In this document: piece after piece, positions 25,801 through 39,644 of the stretch
How positions within the stretch are numbered: position 1 is the stretch's first letter
Layout: every line of letters begins with the position of its first letter
Assembly (NCBI GenBank): GCA_002633005.1
Contig: NMRA01000014.1
Location: forward strand, 1,646,260 to 1,710,259
Direction of reading: 5' to 3'
DNA: 64,000 bases
From: Phoronis australis
Taxonomy: Eukaryota > Phoronida > Phoronidae
The notes under the pieces: model-generated
The model's input: only the letters and a program-made list of their open reading frames with translations
What the model was told of the DNA's origin: nothing
The model's database searches: none
Made by a program: the position numbers and the translations under genes

Positions 25801-27050
25801 CTGTGAAACCATTTTTAGTCGAGGGATGTTAAAAATTCCCATTGCCTGGCACTCGCTGCGCATAACTTGATGTATGTTGCCGTTTTTCTTTCAGTGTCCA
25901 ACACATAGTCCAAAAGCTTAAAAATTTTCTTAGATTGGAACGTTACGCCTTCTCCCCAATTCTCAATACAAACACTACATGTACATGCAGCTCTTTATAG
26001 ATGTTTTAATTTAATAAACAAAATTCAGTGGTTTAACACAACTGAGCATCCTAGCCTCTGAAGTACAACACTATATGGATTTATATAGGAACCAAACAAA
26101 ATACATACTGTGTAAAGTTACTAAAACCAATGATTGCATGGCAAAATAAGCCCTGTGTAAATGTCTTCTACAAAAATGTATCTTACCGTAAAATGTTAAC
26201 CAATTGGAAGAAATCTCAGCTTTTGACCTGGAGCTCAGATGTTATCACTGAGTTGTAACTGTGACTGTCACGGACTGGATAGGTTTTATACTGGTCAGCG
26301 TTGTTTCACGGCACCTGGTGATTTATAAAATATTATCATCTGCGCACTGCACACAGATTGTACGAATAGACTAAAAATAACGGAGTAATCCTAGGATGAT
26401 ATGCGGACGAACGAATTGGGGTGGTTTTTATTGGTGATTTCTTTGACAAACACAATAATGAATCCGGTAGCTTATATTTAAGAATTTTGTTTCTAAAAGT
26501 CCACAATGAAATGTTTGTTTGTGTTTATCATTACAGCCGGTCGTGATAAATTTGTGCTTCTCTTGTTTCAGTAGATGTCTCTATATAACGTCACACGTTT
26601 TAAAAGTCTCGTTTTTGCAAATGATTATCGGGTTCACCATCAGACATTTCATGAATTATCACTAAGAAATCCCATTTTTAAGTTTAAGGATTTAATAAAG
26701 CATTTCTCCCCGTACCCACAGTAGATTATAGACTACCTTTTATTACGTGTGCTCTTACGATACACATGTAATTCTTATTGGCAGGTTTTGGCTTGGCTGA
26801 TTAAGCGTATTAGGACTGAAAGTCACGACTGCGTTTTTGTTGTCGTATACAGTATATCTTGGCCGCTCTTCTACGTTAACCAAAAAGTTTCTTTTAAAGT
26901 GCAACGGTCTCCTCACAAACAGTCTACTTGTTTGAGCAAGTCTATGTGGGAGTCGAAAGATGGTGCGCCAAGCTGAGGTGCCGGATTTCTCCTACGCGGT
27001 CTGAACGTGAGTACCGGTTGTCATAAATTGGAACAGATTAAAGAAAATAA
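22891..27050. other. Non-coding stretch
   Basis: Contains a 126-codon plus-strand open frame (23778-24158) with no motif and no codon signature I recognise. Otherwise AT-rich with no convincing splice-bounded exon. Confidence 0.4.
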
Positions 27051-27297
27051 GCATGCACGCGCCCACGGGGGGCTCGGGGGTTCGAACGAGCCTCCCCATT
27101 TTGAAAATCGGGCAAAAAGGCCCGCCTCTGAGAAACGAAAAGTCCGAGAAAATGAGACAAAAGGCCACTAAACAAGCACAAACGCGTAATTTACTGTGGT
27201 GCCTCCGGTTTTTTTTAGTCCACCCGCTTTTTTGTTACCAAAAGGTCCACAACGTCAAGAATTCGAGCCCCCCATATTGAAGGCAGGGTGCGCGCAT
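27051..27297 (+). mobile_element. GC-ended MITE family B, full-length copy
   Basis: Starts GCATGCACGCGCCC then GGGGGGCTCG; ends CGAGCCCCCC ... GGGTGCGCGCATG, giving imperfect terminal inverted repeats about 247 bp apart. Body matches the inverted copy at 17401-17582. No coding capacity, so non-autonomous. Confidence 0.65.
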
Positions 27298-30200
27298 GAT
27301 AAGGTCGCGTCGATTCAAAATAGAGACGTTCAGCTTTAATCCGAAAAATTGTCAGTTTCGCAATTGACCCTTGACATTGCAGTACAAGTCCGAGGCCGAA
27401 GTAAGAATGACGTCAATAGATCTCTCAACAACTGACGAGTCGGTCGATTCAAAGTTTTCCAATATAGCACGTACATGTATATGCAATAGTTTCGTGTAGA
27501 TTGAAAACTCACGGCGAAATCACATGGAAATACGTGGCCAATTAAAACATAAACAAATTTTAACAACTCATTTGAATTGGTTATGCGACATGTTTGGGAG
27601 GTTTAGGCAAGCGGATGACCGAAGTTCTTACCTTGATTTAGGAACCAAGCCCTTCGGTCAGATCTCTGTGCCTTGTACAGTAGATGTAGGCATTTCCTTA
27701 TCCCGCATACCTAAACGTCGTGAATTCCCACACATCACTAATTTCCACTCGACATCATATGAAAAAAAACAAAACTTTGCATTGTTCAATCAAGGTTTTC
27801 CCGAGCAAGCAAACTAGGTCACACGAGAGGCGAATTACTCAGGCCTAATACTACAAACCGCACATGAATAGTGTGTGCCTATAGCGCAATCAAAAGTCCA
27901 TTGTGTCATCTATTCATTTGCGCCCACTCAGACTGAAAGACCGTGTCTGATGTTGCAATCTCTTTATTTGCGCCTGCGCAGACTGAAAAATCGTGTTTTG
28001 TTACGGAATTCTTTCTTACCCAATTCCCAGAAGGATTATTATACGACAGGACAATGGTAACACAGTGTATTTACCGAGTTATGCCATCTCTCACATTGTT
28101 GACAACGTTCGCAAGTAGACACCTGCCGGATTGAAAAAACGAGACATCCGGATGTGAAGCGGACATGTAGGTTTAAGTCAAAACGCAAGCGTGAAATTTC
28201 CGTCGCAACCGGGAAGACGCCCATACAGGGACGTATTCGTTTTTGTTTTAGTCAAGCAGGAAATACGATTGGAGCATTACCCCCAAAAAGTCCCACTCGT
28301 GTTTTTGTTTGTCAAAGGGATGAATATGGTTGTATCAAGTGGGTCACCACTACATTGTATGAAAATATGTCAATTTTCCAGTGTGTTTCAAAACATTCAT
28401 CGGTAATTTTCGACCAAGTAACGCGCACATTATACATTATCTTTGCTACATTACACGATTAGCCATAAACCGTTGTGAAATTGTACTCACCTTACCAGGG
28501 CAAATGGATACTTGCACAAGTCATGAATAGTAAGGGACTGCGTGTGTTAGCCAAAACTCTCACAATATTGCTTGAAATTCATCTGAGCCGGACAGAGATG
28601 GACTTTTCGAAACGTCAGATGGGAACACGGTTTCAAAATGTTTTCTGTAATTTGTGGAGCTGAAGAATACTTTATCAGAAAAAGGTGTAAATAAATTCGC
28701 ACGCGCTCCGTCTGAAGCACAATCAAAAATTTTTTTGAGGTACATGTATGTTTTTCATGATTTTTCTAGATAAAATAAAAAACATGTCAAGGTTGACCCC
28801 CGATTTCTATTAAAGCAATAAGACTATACAACTAGTTTCATGATGTGGAAATCGCCATTTTTACGCAGATGTTCATGCAAATGCAGAGCAAGGGTGTTGC
28901 GCTACGCGTAGCCGAACAATATCGGCGCACTTATTTTAAGTAAGCTATCCAAACTGAACAACTATAAAGTTTTTAATCCCAAAAACTAATGAACTGAAAA
29001 AAACGTCGGCAGGACATTACAGCATATACATGTAGCCAGGTCGTCTAAACGATTGCTAGCCCCAGTTTATTTAATTTCCAGCATCACTCTTAATGTAACT
29101 ATCGAGGCCAGTCTGAACGAGAAACTGTTGTGAGACAATCAGCCTGTTCGCCTGGTAAATAAAAACATTTTCATTCGCAGAAAAAAGTTGTTTTTGTTTA
29201 AGAGCCCTTTGGTGAATCACATTTACTGTAATTGTTTTAGGTTACTTGTTCTTAAACATTCTTGAAAAATTGTTAAAATAAATGTAGCAGTGATTCTGAT
29301 ATAGGTGAATCTGAACTTAGCTGTTTCGGAGTCATATGTTGCACATTGGTGCCCTAATTTCACAACGTACTTCACCATCAACGAAACGCATTACCCACCC
29401 ATAAGCGGATGTGTAGGGTTTACGCGAATCGGTTTCCCTTCACGAATTTTTGGTTTCCCTCGCCATACAGTTGATATTTCAAATTAATAAAAACTTTATA
29501 TGAAATTTTCTGTTTGAGAGAATAGCAATATCAACGTTACAGAATTTCAGGTGGCATCGAAATTCTTTGAAACGTTCTAAATTTCTGACGTCATTCGTTT
29601 TTAATTGGCAAAATTGTTCTCATAGAAAGCAATAACAGCTAAAAAATGAGTCTCAAACGCTATTTTGTGCACATTGTAAGGTTCTAAATCCTTTTTGTAA
29701 TAAAACCAATCCTTCGTTGATTCTTGACGAAAGGCATTCGCACAAAATGAATGCCGGAGAGCCGCACAGAATGCTTTGATTTGTCAAATTCTTGGTTGTT
29801 TCCGTATGTCTTGATATTTTGTGATTTTAAAAAGTGCTTAGTTATTTTATTACTGAGCAAGCAATTGTCAAACTCCCTTGTTAATGGCTGATGCGTTGAA
29901 GCTCACTACATGTATATATTTTAATCTACCTCCGTCTCTTCTAAATTCCAGTGCCGATGGGGCTTCGGTAATATCTTCTCCGTTCTTTCGCAATGCATCC
30001 GACGTTGCACGAAGTTTTCCTGCTGTGTCTAAATTTTCCGTAACTTGTGCATACATTTGTTTTGCAATTAGCACCGTGCCCACCCCCCTTCCGCCAAATT
30101 AATCATAGGTGCCACAGATGCGTGTAGTGCATGTACATGTAAGGTAAGGCGGGTAGCACAGGCAGTAATGTATGGCTCCTATACATGTATTTATGCAAGA

Positions 30201-32044
30201 TGCTGTTTTCTTCTTTAATTTGTCACACCTCAACCATATAGTAATGACCTCGATGAAACTTAATTGCAAACAGGATAAGCGTTGTTTCGTTTTCAGCAGT
30301 TAGAATTTATGGAGCAGAAGAAGGTCCACGTTGTACCATGACCAGCAAGTTCGTTCCTTTGCCGCTAGGAGTACACAGATGTACATGTACTGGGAGATTC
30401 TGTGGTTGCAGAATTTGGTTCTCGTCACCAGGAGGCGAGACCGTCTCGTCTACGTGTGGGCTCACCAGAAAGAACTGGCAAACAACACGTCGTGGAAAAC
30501 GGAAATATTTCCCTAGTCAAATATAAAATAGTTTGGCAAAAACATAATTTACTAATAAAGAAAACAGAAGAAATGAAGCTGTTTACTATTGAATGGCAGA
30601 GACGGTCGTGGCATGACTTTTGATGGGGGTACATTACACATAGGATAATACCATGGTTTTTCGTTTGAAAATATCGCATGTGGTTAGGCCTACAGTTGGA
30701 CATGATCACTAAACAATAATATAATACACGCTGATGTTGGCTTACTAAGTGCAGTGGATCTCGTTTACTCGACCCCTAAAAAGAAGATGTTCTAGACGTC
30801 TTGCAGTTCATCGTCCACTGTCTACATTTTGAAAGTAAGTACACGCTTTGGAATGCGACACAAACTGTACACAATTTATTCGCTTCAATTCATTGCACAA
30901 TATACACATTCTTTCCTTACTAACAAAAAGTTTGTAGGGTTTCAGACCCAAAAATACGTGTCACACTTTTGAGGTCTGAACACCTATATATTGACCTCGG
31001 TCTATATCTGTACTGCATAATTCTTCTGGTACGGTAATTGCCACTGAATTTTTACGGCATACTGTATGCACAATTATCGACTGTAAGTTGTGCAAATTTC
31101 AACACTCCATCTTTGCATGGATTCCAAAAATCATTAACGGCCCAGACCCAAACAACAAGTGGTCGGGAAAACGCAAGCATTATACTATAGAACGATTGCT
31201 TTTCGCTGCTATCTTTCGGTTATGAGGAATCCGGAACGTTCGTTAATAAAACTCGCATTGCAGTGGTAAATTATCAAATCCTGTATCATTTACCTGCACA
31301 TTTGTTCAGACAACGTGCATGTTGGTCGACCCAGCTCACATCACGTGCATAAAATTTTCAGAATTGTCGTCGGGCATGCTTCCTGTTCATAGTCGCAGTG
31401 ATGTGAATAATTTTTGAACAACTAATAAAACTGAAACAGCTATATACTAGAGGGCAGTGCACCCTGTGTTTAACGGGTGAAAACGAAATGGCGGTCGCAC
31501 TCATTAACATGGCCCATAGGCTCTGTAAACTGGTTCACGCACGGTGCACCGACCTCTATAAACACCATGCGGCACTCACAAAACTCGGCTAAAGCAGCCA
31601 CAACTAACCGACCGCCTTACTCGCTGTATTTGGAGATGGAGTCCGTGCCTTGAGTATCCGTGTACAAGTGTAAGTGTTATAAGGTGGACAAGATGTGATT
31701 CGTAAATACCTGTTCCGTGTTGGCGTTGAGCCGTATTAGTGGGCCTGGGCTCGAGTTATTGAGTCGGTGAACGGAATTTTTCGGGTCCGTGGACAACCTA
31801 TGAAATTGAACAGTTAAACATTTAAACGCCCACGCTCGGCTTACTGGCCCATCTCCAATTTACACAATTTAATCTTCTTTGAATGAGTCCATGTCTCTAT
31901 GAACACAGGTATCACGCGAATATCGACTCCCAAAACACACGAATGTGGCTTGTCTTTGAAAAACGAACTGTCAAGACACAGCGCCATCTTACAGCCAAAC
32001 TCCATGTATTCCATGACTACTGCACGCTAGTCCGATGTGTTTAC
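27298..32044. other. Non-coding stretch, mostly unremarkable
   Basis: No recognised gene. Several TACATGTA palindromes cluster at 28.7-30.4 kb. A minus-strand open stretch at 29930-30083 reads like protein (includes KLRATSDALRKNGEDITE) and ends at a possible donor (GACGGAG|gtagat), but no acceptor supports it and the other strand is also open. Confidence 0.35.
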
Positions 32045-32205
32045 CTGAATCGACCGTTCGGGTAAACGGCCGCAATTGGATATACAAAAACTCGGTTAAG
32101 TCCCCATACTCGACTAAACGCTGAACTTCTTCAACTGTCGAGTTCTTCAATTTAAGTAGAGACGTTAGCCCGGACAAATGCAGTTTGTTCATGACTGTGA
32201 CGATT
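32045..32205 (-). CDS. Candidate exon, unrecognised
   Basis: A 161-base minus-strand segment with good acceptor (tttttatgcag) and donor (TCAG|gtaaac) and exactly one open frame. It encodes 53 residues, mainly helical and leucine-rich (SLLKLKNSTVEEVQRLVEYG). A Met at codon 5 could be the start if the acceptor ends a 5' UTR intron. It would end in phase 1. Partner exons were not found; it lies 1.2 kb beyond the stop of the astacin gene and on the same strand, so it may belong to a separate gene. Confidence 0.35.
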
Positions 32206-33101
32206 CTGCATAAAAACATGCACATTACCACAAAAACGTGATTGGAGCTTGCAAAGTAAATGTAAGCAATTTTTAAAGCTATGTCAAGTCCACACAAGAT
32301 AGCGTTCTGACGATGGACTCGTTAAAGTCTCAACAATAATCTGCTCAAAAAATAAGCTCGTCATTGTCTACGACGTTTCAAAACCATTAACTCTTGAGAA
32401 TGCATTTGCCTAAAACACATATGTAACTAACTACCTAACTAATCTATTCTCTCTCGAAAAAATGTATCCGCGTGCTCTTGAGCCACTGATGACCTAAAGA
32501 TCTACTCACATTCGTGTACAAAGACAAAACGTCACACAATTCCCTAACTATAAGATTTAACCATTACGCCTATATTACAATCTGCAGAGCATTGCTTGTA
32601 ACCTCGGGGTCAACGCAGACGAATAGCTGCAAAACTTGATGAGAGCAGTGTGGCTCAAGCGAATTGAAGCCATTGGTATCCGCTAGCAGCAAGAAAATAA
32701 GCTCCGTGACCAGTAAACTACGTTCCTAAAATACACCGTAAATGCAGTACACACGGTTACAGAGAGACACCGAGAGATTTCAATTGATGTTTTAATGTGA
32801 TGCAATGATTCGTTTCTATTGGCAACGGAATGTAATCGAGTAAGCACTTAGCTCATCCCGCCTGCATTCTGTTCAGGTTTCCGTTCCATGAATCTGTTTT
32901 CTTGAGAGAAAAGCACGACTTCGCAGGACCTACCAAAATGGGGGCCACTGAAGTAATTGGTGAGCGAATTGGGACTTTTTCCGTCGCAGCAAGTGCAAGC
33001 AAATGTCACGGATCCACGGAACAGAAACCCAACAAATGGGAAATTTGCATCACCTGTTCTCAAGGCAAAACTCTCATGGTTCATCTGATGCAGACGCCAT
33101 G

Positions 33102-33240
33102 GTAGAGTTCAGTAGCTATCTTGTGGCTGGCCAAAATCACGTGCTTTCATATAAAATGCAAATAATTATATCGCGCAATCTCGGGAAGTCTTTGCATTTT
33201 TAGCGAGGTTCCAGCTTGGTCCTTAGCGTTACTGAGCTCT
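33102..33240. mobile_element. GTAGAGTTCAGT MITE, copy 1
   Basis: Begins GTAGAGTTCAGTA and ends near CCTTAGCGTTACTGAGCTC, an imperfect inverted repeat. Interior words (AAATCACGTG, TCATATAAAA, AATCTCG, TTTTTAG) align with the copy at 41756-41902. It lies just 3' of the astacin gene. Confidence 0.55.
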
Positions 33241-33446
33241 TCCCAGGTATGAGTTAAGCTTATTTGGATTCGAATCGCATACACTGTAGTTCTCCGTCTG
33301 TGATGACCCATAAATCTCCTATCTCCATCTACTACAATTTCAGACAATTAACAAATTTACACTTCTTCGCAAACATATGAACTGTATGGCCCCAGATTTC
33401 CCCTTACTTCATTGGTCGATCTAGTATCATTTACTGTACAATAATA

Positions 33447-36400
33447 TCAAAGTGTTATACAGTGAGCACTGTTACTCTCCTGAAGCATGATATCGTCCAT
33501 CGCAATATCACCGCGGTAACCCTCAGCCACCACGCCCTCGATGTAGATCTGAAATGAGACCAGAGACAACTAAAACACACCATTTTTTAAATCGGAAATG
33601 CTTGGGGAGTCGAACCCATCTAAAGTGGCGACTAATAAACCTCGGCGTGCAACTTACTTTTGTTACTACCGATTGTACATGTACGTCCCCTTAAAGATAA
33701 CACCATCTTTCAACAAACGCCTACAGTATGGTAACTCTTTTGAAAGACACGGCTCTTATTCAATTAAAGTATATGTCGCAAAGTGACCTTCATGGTTTGA
33801 CGTGACCGTCGCTACTCATCCAGAACCAACAGCGCCCGCAGGCAGGCTAGATCTTATGAAAGTCGTGGCTAATACCAATAACCAATATGTTTTTAATAAA
33901 TGGAAGAACGAGTATGAATCGTTACACAATGATCCAACTGTAAATGAGTTTGACCGGGGATTTTATGCTGATATGCTTCTCAAAAAAGCTCATCTTGAGT
34001 CGTTTAATAATCTTGACTTTGATGAAAATAGTATTTTGAATAAAAATATTCATCGCGATGAAGTAAAGCGGGTATTGATGAAATCTAAATACAAGAAAGC
34101 AGTAGGAATTGATCATATTTGTTATGAAGTATGTAAAAATGATAACGCTATTGACCTTTTGACTTATTTGTTCCAAATGGTTTTCCGTTACGCTATGGTT
34201 CCTAGTTTATGGGCTAAATCCGTTATTATGCCTATCCCAAAGGGGTCAGATAAGGACCCGCGCGTCCCGCTGAGTTATAGAGGTATCAGCTTGTTGTCTA
34301 ACGTATACAAGTTGTATAGTAGTGTATTGAACAATAAACTGGTTGAGTACGCGGAAGAAAACGGGCTCCTTGTTGATGAGCAAAATGGCTTTCGTCGTAA
34401 CAGAGCATGTGTTGATCACGTCTTTGTTTTGACCTCGATTATAAGTAATCGCTTGAATAACAAACAATCCACATTTGCTACTTTTATTGATATGCAAAAA
34501 GCGTTTGACTGGGTAGATAGAAATAGTTTACTTTTTAAAATGTTGGATCTTATGATAGTTGGAAAATTTTATGAATCAGTTAAAATATTTATGCCAAAAC
34601 TCAATCCTGTGTTAAGATTAATAATACCTTTACGGACTGGTTTTATACATCTTGTGGCGTCAAACAGGGAGATGTTTTATCACCTACTCTTTTTGCACTA
34701 TATATAAATGATTTGGCAAAGGAATTAAAACAGTCAAATTTAGGAATTCCTATCGGTGCTGATAATGTTTCATCTTTGTTTTATGCTGATGATAAAGTGG
34801 TACTTGCCGAGAGCGAAGAAAATTTACAGGGTTTATTGAATATAGTTGATAAATGGTGCTCTAAATGGAGGCTAATTGTCAATCAGAAAAAAACTAATGT
34901 TATTCACTTCAGATCCAAGCATGTCTCACGTAGTTTATATCTATTTCGGTTGGGTCGACTAGACCTAGAATATGTACCCAAATATAAATATTTAGGAATA
35001 ATTATAAATGAACATTTGAAGTTTTCTGAAACTGCTAAACCTCTATCCGAATCTGCCGGAAGAGCCCTGGGCGCTTTAATTAATAAATTTAAAAAGAATA
35101 AAAATATGAGGTACAGAACGTTCACTACATTATTCAATGCTTGTGTTGTACCTGTTAGAGATTATTGCGTAGGTGTCTGAGGCGGCTCTAGTCTACAGGA
35201 TTAAGATGTCATTCAGAATAGAGCCGCGTGATTTTTCTTGGGTGTTCACAAATTCGCTCTTAATCATGCTGTTATGGGTGACATGGGGTGTTAGTGTTAG
35301 GCGGAAAATTGAGCTTTTGAGAATGTGGAATCGTATTATTAATTTCGAGGATGATAGACTAACATATCGAATATTTTGGTGGGACTACACTATTTGTACT
35401 AATAATTGGTCGTCTGAAGTCTAGAGCATTTTTGAGGAATTAGGGATTTCGGATTGTTTTCATGACTTACGTTCAGTTAATCTGTCTCACTGTAAAAATA
35501 TTTTGCATGATTTAGCATGTAATAGGTGGTTGTTTGAAAACCGTTCGAAACCAAAGTTAAGAACCTATGTTTTGATGAAGAATGTCTTTGAAGTTGAGCC
35601 TTACGTGCATTTAGACTTAACTCGGCCTAGTAGGTCAATTCTTGCTCAAATTAGAACCGGAACACTACAGCTATTGGTTGAGGTTGGGCGTTTTCGTTCT
35701 CTAGATTTTGATGACAGAATTTGCTGTCTTTGTCACACTGGTCAGGTCGAAACTGAACTACATTTTCTGTTTGAGTGTCCGTTATTCTTAGATGCCAGAA
35801 ACACCTTTTATTGTCAAGTTGAGATTAAATATCCACGTTTCCGTGCAGAAAGCTGTGAAAGTAAATTAATCACAATCATGCAAAAAGATGTTATTAGGAA
35901 AACTTCAGTTTTCATCAAAAATATTTTTGAAGTAAGGAAAAATTATATTTATTTATGATCATTTTTATCTCGTCCTTCTCTTTCTGGTCCTCTTGCAATG
36001 CGCGTACACTTGTCTTTTCTTTTTTGTATCATGTATCATGTATCTAAAGTGACTTTTAAGCCCCGTGGGGGGCTGGGTGTTCCTAGTGTTTGTAACGTAT
36101 TCATTGTTTAAATTCATTTGAATCACAAGTCACTATAATAAACATTACTTACTTACTTACTTACTGTAAGCCGTAATGCGTTTGGCCAAATAGTCACGCA
36201 CCAGCATTCCTGAATAGACCCCTAACAAAATCACTATTGACACCCAGTGTGTAGTAGGTCTCTCATAGGGATTTGTAGGCAATGTTAGCGACTCTGCATA
36301 TTGTGCAAAGAGTTGTTAGAATTTCTACCGTTGAACGTTTGAGGGTTGACGACAACAGATATCATTATTTTAACTCATAGAGATACACGCAGTCTAAACC

Positions 36401-39400
36401 TAAGTGATGTGGTCGTGGGTACATATTAAGAAGGGGTTCACTGTTGTTTCAAGCATCGTGGCCCAACTTCACATTATCTTTAGCTCATTTCCAGAGATTT
36501 TGAGTGAGATGACGTTTGATTATTCTGCACCAAAATGATATCCTTCCGCCAATTCTAATGTTTCTCCACGTGTTGATATTTCAATACCGTCAACTCATTA
36601 GCATATTGCATTGCATTATTACCGAACGAGATAATGCTTAGTGAACATTCTTGATAACAATGTGCGAAGCAAATGTTTGACAGGACGCCCTAGATATTTA
36701 TCCTTAAAGCGACCAAGTGATGATGTTTGTTTGTTTTTATTTATTTATTATTGTGATATTTAAAATCAGGGTGGCCTCTTCAGTGTTAGCAGTGCTTTCC
36801 AAGAGGGCCCTCAACAAGAAAAACAGTAATATAATACAATGAAGTAATAAAACAACAATGAAATATACGTAACAAAGATACAATTAAAACAGGTTGAGAA
36901 TTAACTTATAACTAAATGACAAATAATGGTAAAAAATTAACTAAGACAGATGAAATAAATTTAGAGATGACTCTAGACAGTGAGAGTATTTACGACAATG
37001 AAAAAATGACATGATTAAGACAGGTTAAGTAAATTACAGCCACTTTTTAATATTAACTTTAAAGGTAGTAATTGAATTGGACCATTTAAGTTCTGGGCTA
37101 AAAGAATTCCATATTATAGCAGCTGTATAGATAAAAGATCTCTTGACCGTCTCGGTTTTAATTTTTTTAGAAGAACCATTGCCAGCAACAGAAGAACGTG
37201 TAGAATAAACAGCCTGACTGCTATTGAATTTACTGCTGAGATATGCTGGAGCCAAGCCACTGATACATCTGTATATACAACAGGCAGAGAGAGATATTTA
37301 TTTCTTTGTCTTACTTTCATAAATCCCAGCTTGGAATACAAGTTGTCAACCCTAGTGTCCCTAATTTTAGTACCCAGGATAGCCCTGGCGGCTCTATTTT
37401 GGATTACTTGGACTTTGTTTACAAGTGTGTCACTAGTGTGCCCCCAAACTGGTAAACAATAATCAATATGAGGCTGAATAATAGAATGGTAAAGGGTCTT
37501 AAGAGTACGGACATTAAGAAATTTGCCTAGACGTTTAAGAACACCGATTTTCTTTGACAACTTCTTTGTGATATGATCTATGTGCATATTAAATTTAAGA
37601 TTGGGATCTAAAGTAAGGCCCAAGAACTTAAACTTGTCAACATTCTCGATGGGAGAACCGTTGATAGAAAGGGATAGTTTTTGTTTTAATTTCTGGTGGG
37701 TTCCAAACAGCATCGACTTGGTTTTACTAACGTTAACAGTGAGTTTGTTTTGAATCAGCCAGTCATGGGGCCCTGTATTTGTGGAAGTCTGTGTAAATAT
37801 TAACTAAACAATCGTGTTTCAAAATAAACCACGTAAAGTCGCCCATTTACACTAAAGTAATTCTCAGTAAGATGCGAGACATTAGAGTAAAATTCAAAAC
37901 GGGTATAGATGATAATGTTGAAACTGACCACACGACCATAAGTTATAATTGGCGAAAATGCAATAAACCCTTTTACTTCCTAATTAATGCTATGTATATC
38001 AGGTGCGCTCATCGCAAGCTGTGTTGCCCATTCACTCATAGGCTTTGAAGTTGTTTGCGATGTGTGTTTGGCAATATTTTGAAATTGCACGGCTTGTCCA
38101 AATCGACCTAATAACGCTTTTACTGCAAGTCGATTGCTTTTAAAAAATCACCAGATCGAGTCATGACGTCTACGCAAATAATAATACTCGGTGCACCTGT
38201 TTGTACAAAAGTTTTTAAGAATGAATGCGGGAATAGCCACAGAGCACGCGCACACACAGTTTCCGGGATTTTGCGACAGTGTATTCAGAAAATGTTTTCA
38301 GGCGCTTTAGTAACACTGAATAAACTCCCGGGCGTTTATTCGGAAAACAGGGAGGTGTAAACAGAGTCTGTTCTGACTTTGACATTTTTACTTGAAACTG
38401 TGTTTTTAAATTTGATGTTAATAAATGCATAATGAAATGAATAGTGAAATGACGAAGACGCCTTACCCTAAACGGAACATCTGAGTTAACGTAAGTTCTT
38501 CCTTCTAACCATAGATGCTGTAGTTCAGTACTGTTATAAGACATAGTTTGGTTAAATCCTTCCGGAATCTGCTGCCCTGACCGCTCCCACACTACACCAT
38601 TACTTCCGGTTTCGGGTGCCTTCAATATCCGAAGACTGCCTAAATACGCAAACAAAGCATCACTTCAGAGTTGACAGGAAATGTTTCTGTTGTGTTATAG
38701 CATAAGTGACGATATTTGAGGAACTGCTCACTTTACAAAATCGTGAATCTCTGAAATCTGGTTTTGTACTGGATATTCAAAATACCAAGAGTAACATAAG
38801 GAATGCCCGTTTTTCACTTACGTATTAATTAGGAAGAGTAACACAACAACAATTTTAAGAAACCAAAGGTATACCTATATGCTGTCCGACCATGTGGTAC
38901 CAGAAACTGAGACAGTAACCGTCGCCATCTACCGGCAGAAGTTGAGACACCAGGCGCGCCGTCTGCCCTTGGTCGCGATTTGAAGCGTCGACATAGATGT
39001 ACATTCCTGCAAAGGAAATCCATGATAATCAAACCACAAAGTCGCATACTTAATATTTTGACAATTTTGGTCAGTGAATGTTCTGAAACTTTACAGTGGA
39101 AAAGCTTTTCAGAGGCGCGGCGCCATATACAATCAACATACTATTTTTTCTCTAAACGCCATATCACTACTAATTGCCCTTTTGTTAATGGTAAAGGGTT
39201 ATGCTACAAGAATCTAATTTGAGTGCAGTTTGTTTGATTTTGACGGTTACCTCGTTTTCTTGAGTAAACGCTAGTCTTTAAGAAACGCCCAATCCAATAT
39301 CCGTTTGACGACATAAATGCTCTCTCGAGTGTTTGAATACATGAACGCCTCTGTTTAAACAGAGACCTCCTTCGGGCGCTTCTCTTGGGAAAACACCCCT

Positions 39401-39644
39401 CAGAATATTTTATACAAAAAATACCTTAACGTCGGTTTGCGTAGTGTTAATTTCAGGTTGATGTTTAAAATTGTACTGTCACGAAACCCACCGTCTCCGT
39501 TTAAGCCGGGTGTATGGTCTCCAATGGGACCTGTCAATGGAGTATCAGTGGGGCCATGGTTACGGGTCCATTGAATTGGCGAATCGGACGAGTCACTCCA
39601 ACCACACGTGCCTGTTTCGAAGTTGCACTTCAGTCTTCCAATAG
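33447..39644 (-). CDS. MAM domain 3 exons (17-20) and C-terminus
   Basis: Exons 39644-39492, 39006-38875, 38639-38467 and 33548-33447. Motifs: [28 protein letters not shown], a longer than usual middle with NQT and NST sequons, then [18 protein letters not shown] and the final HC. The stop codon follows at 33447-33449. The last intron is about 4.9 kb and holds two retrotransposon remnants. The junction PFR|IYIEG is phase 0 on both sides, which supports joining across this long intron. Confidence 0.9.

Noticed and set aside
29930-30083. Protein-like minus-strand stretch
   Set aside because: Donor possible but no acceptor or start context; the opposite strand is equally open.
36145-36165. (TTAC)n as a CRISPR or satellite array
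   Set aside because: It is the short 3' tail of the adjacent LINE; there are no spacers and this is eukaryotic DNA.
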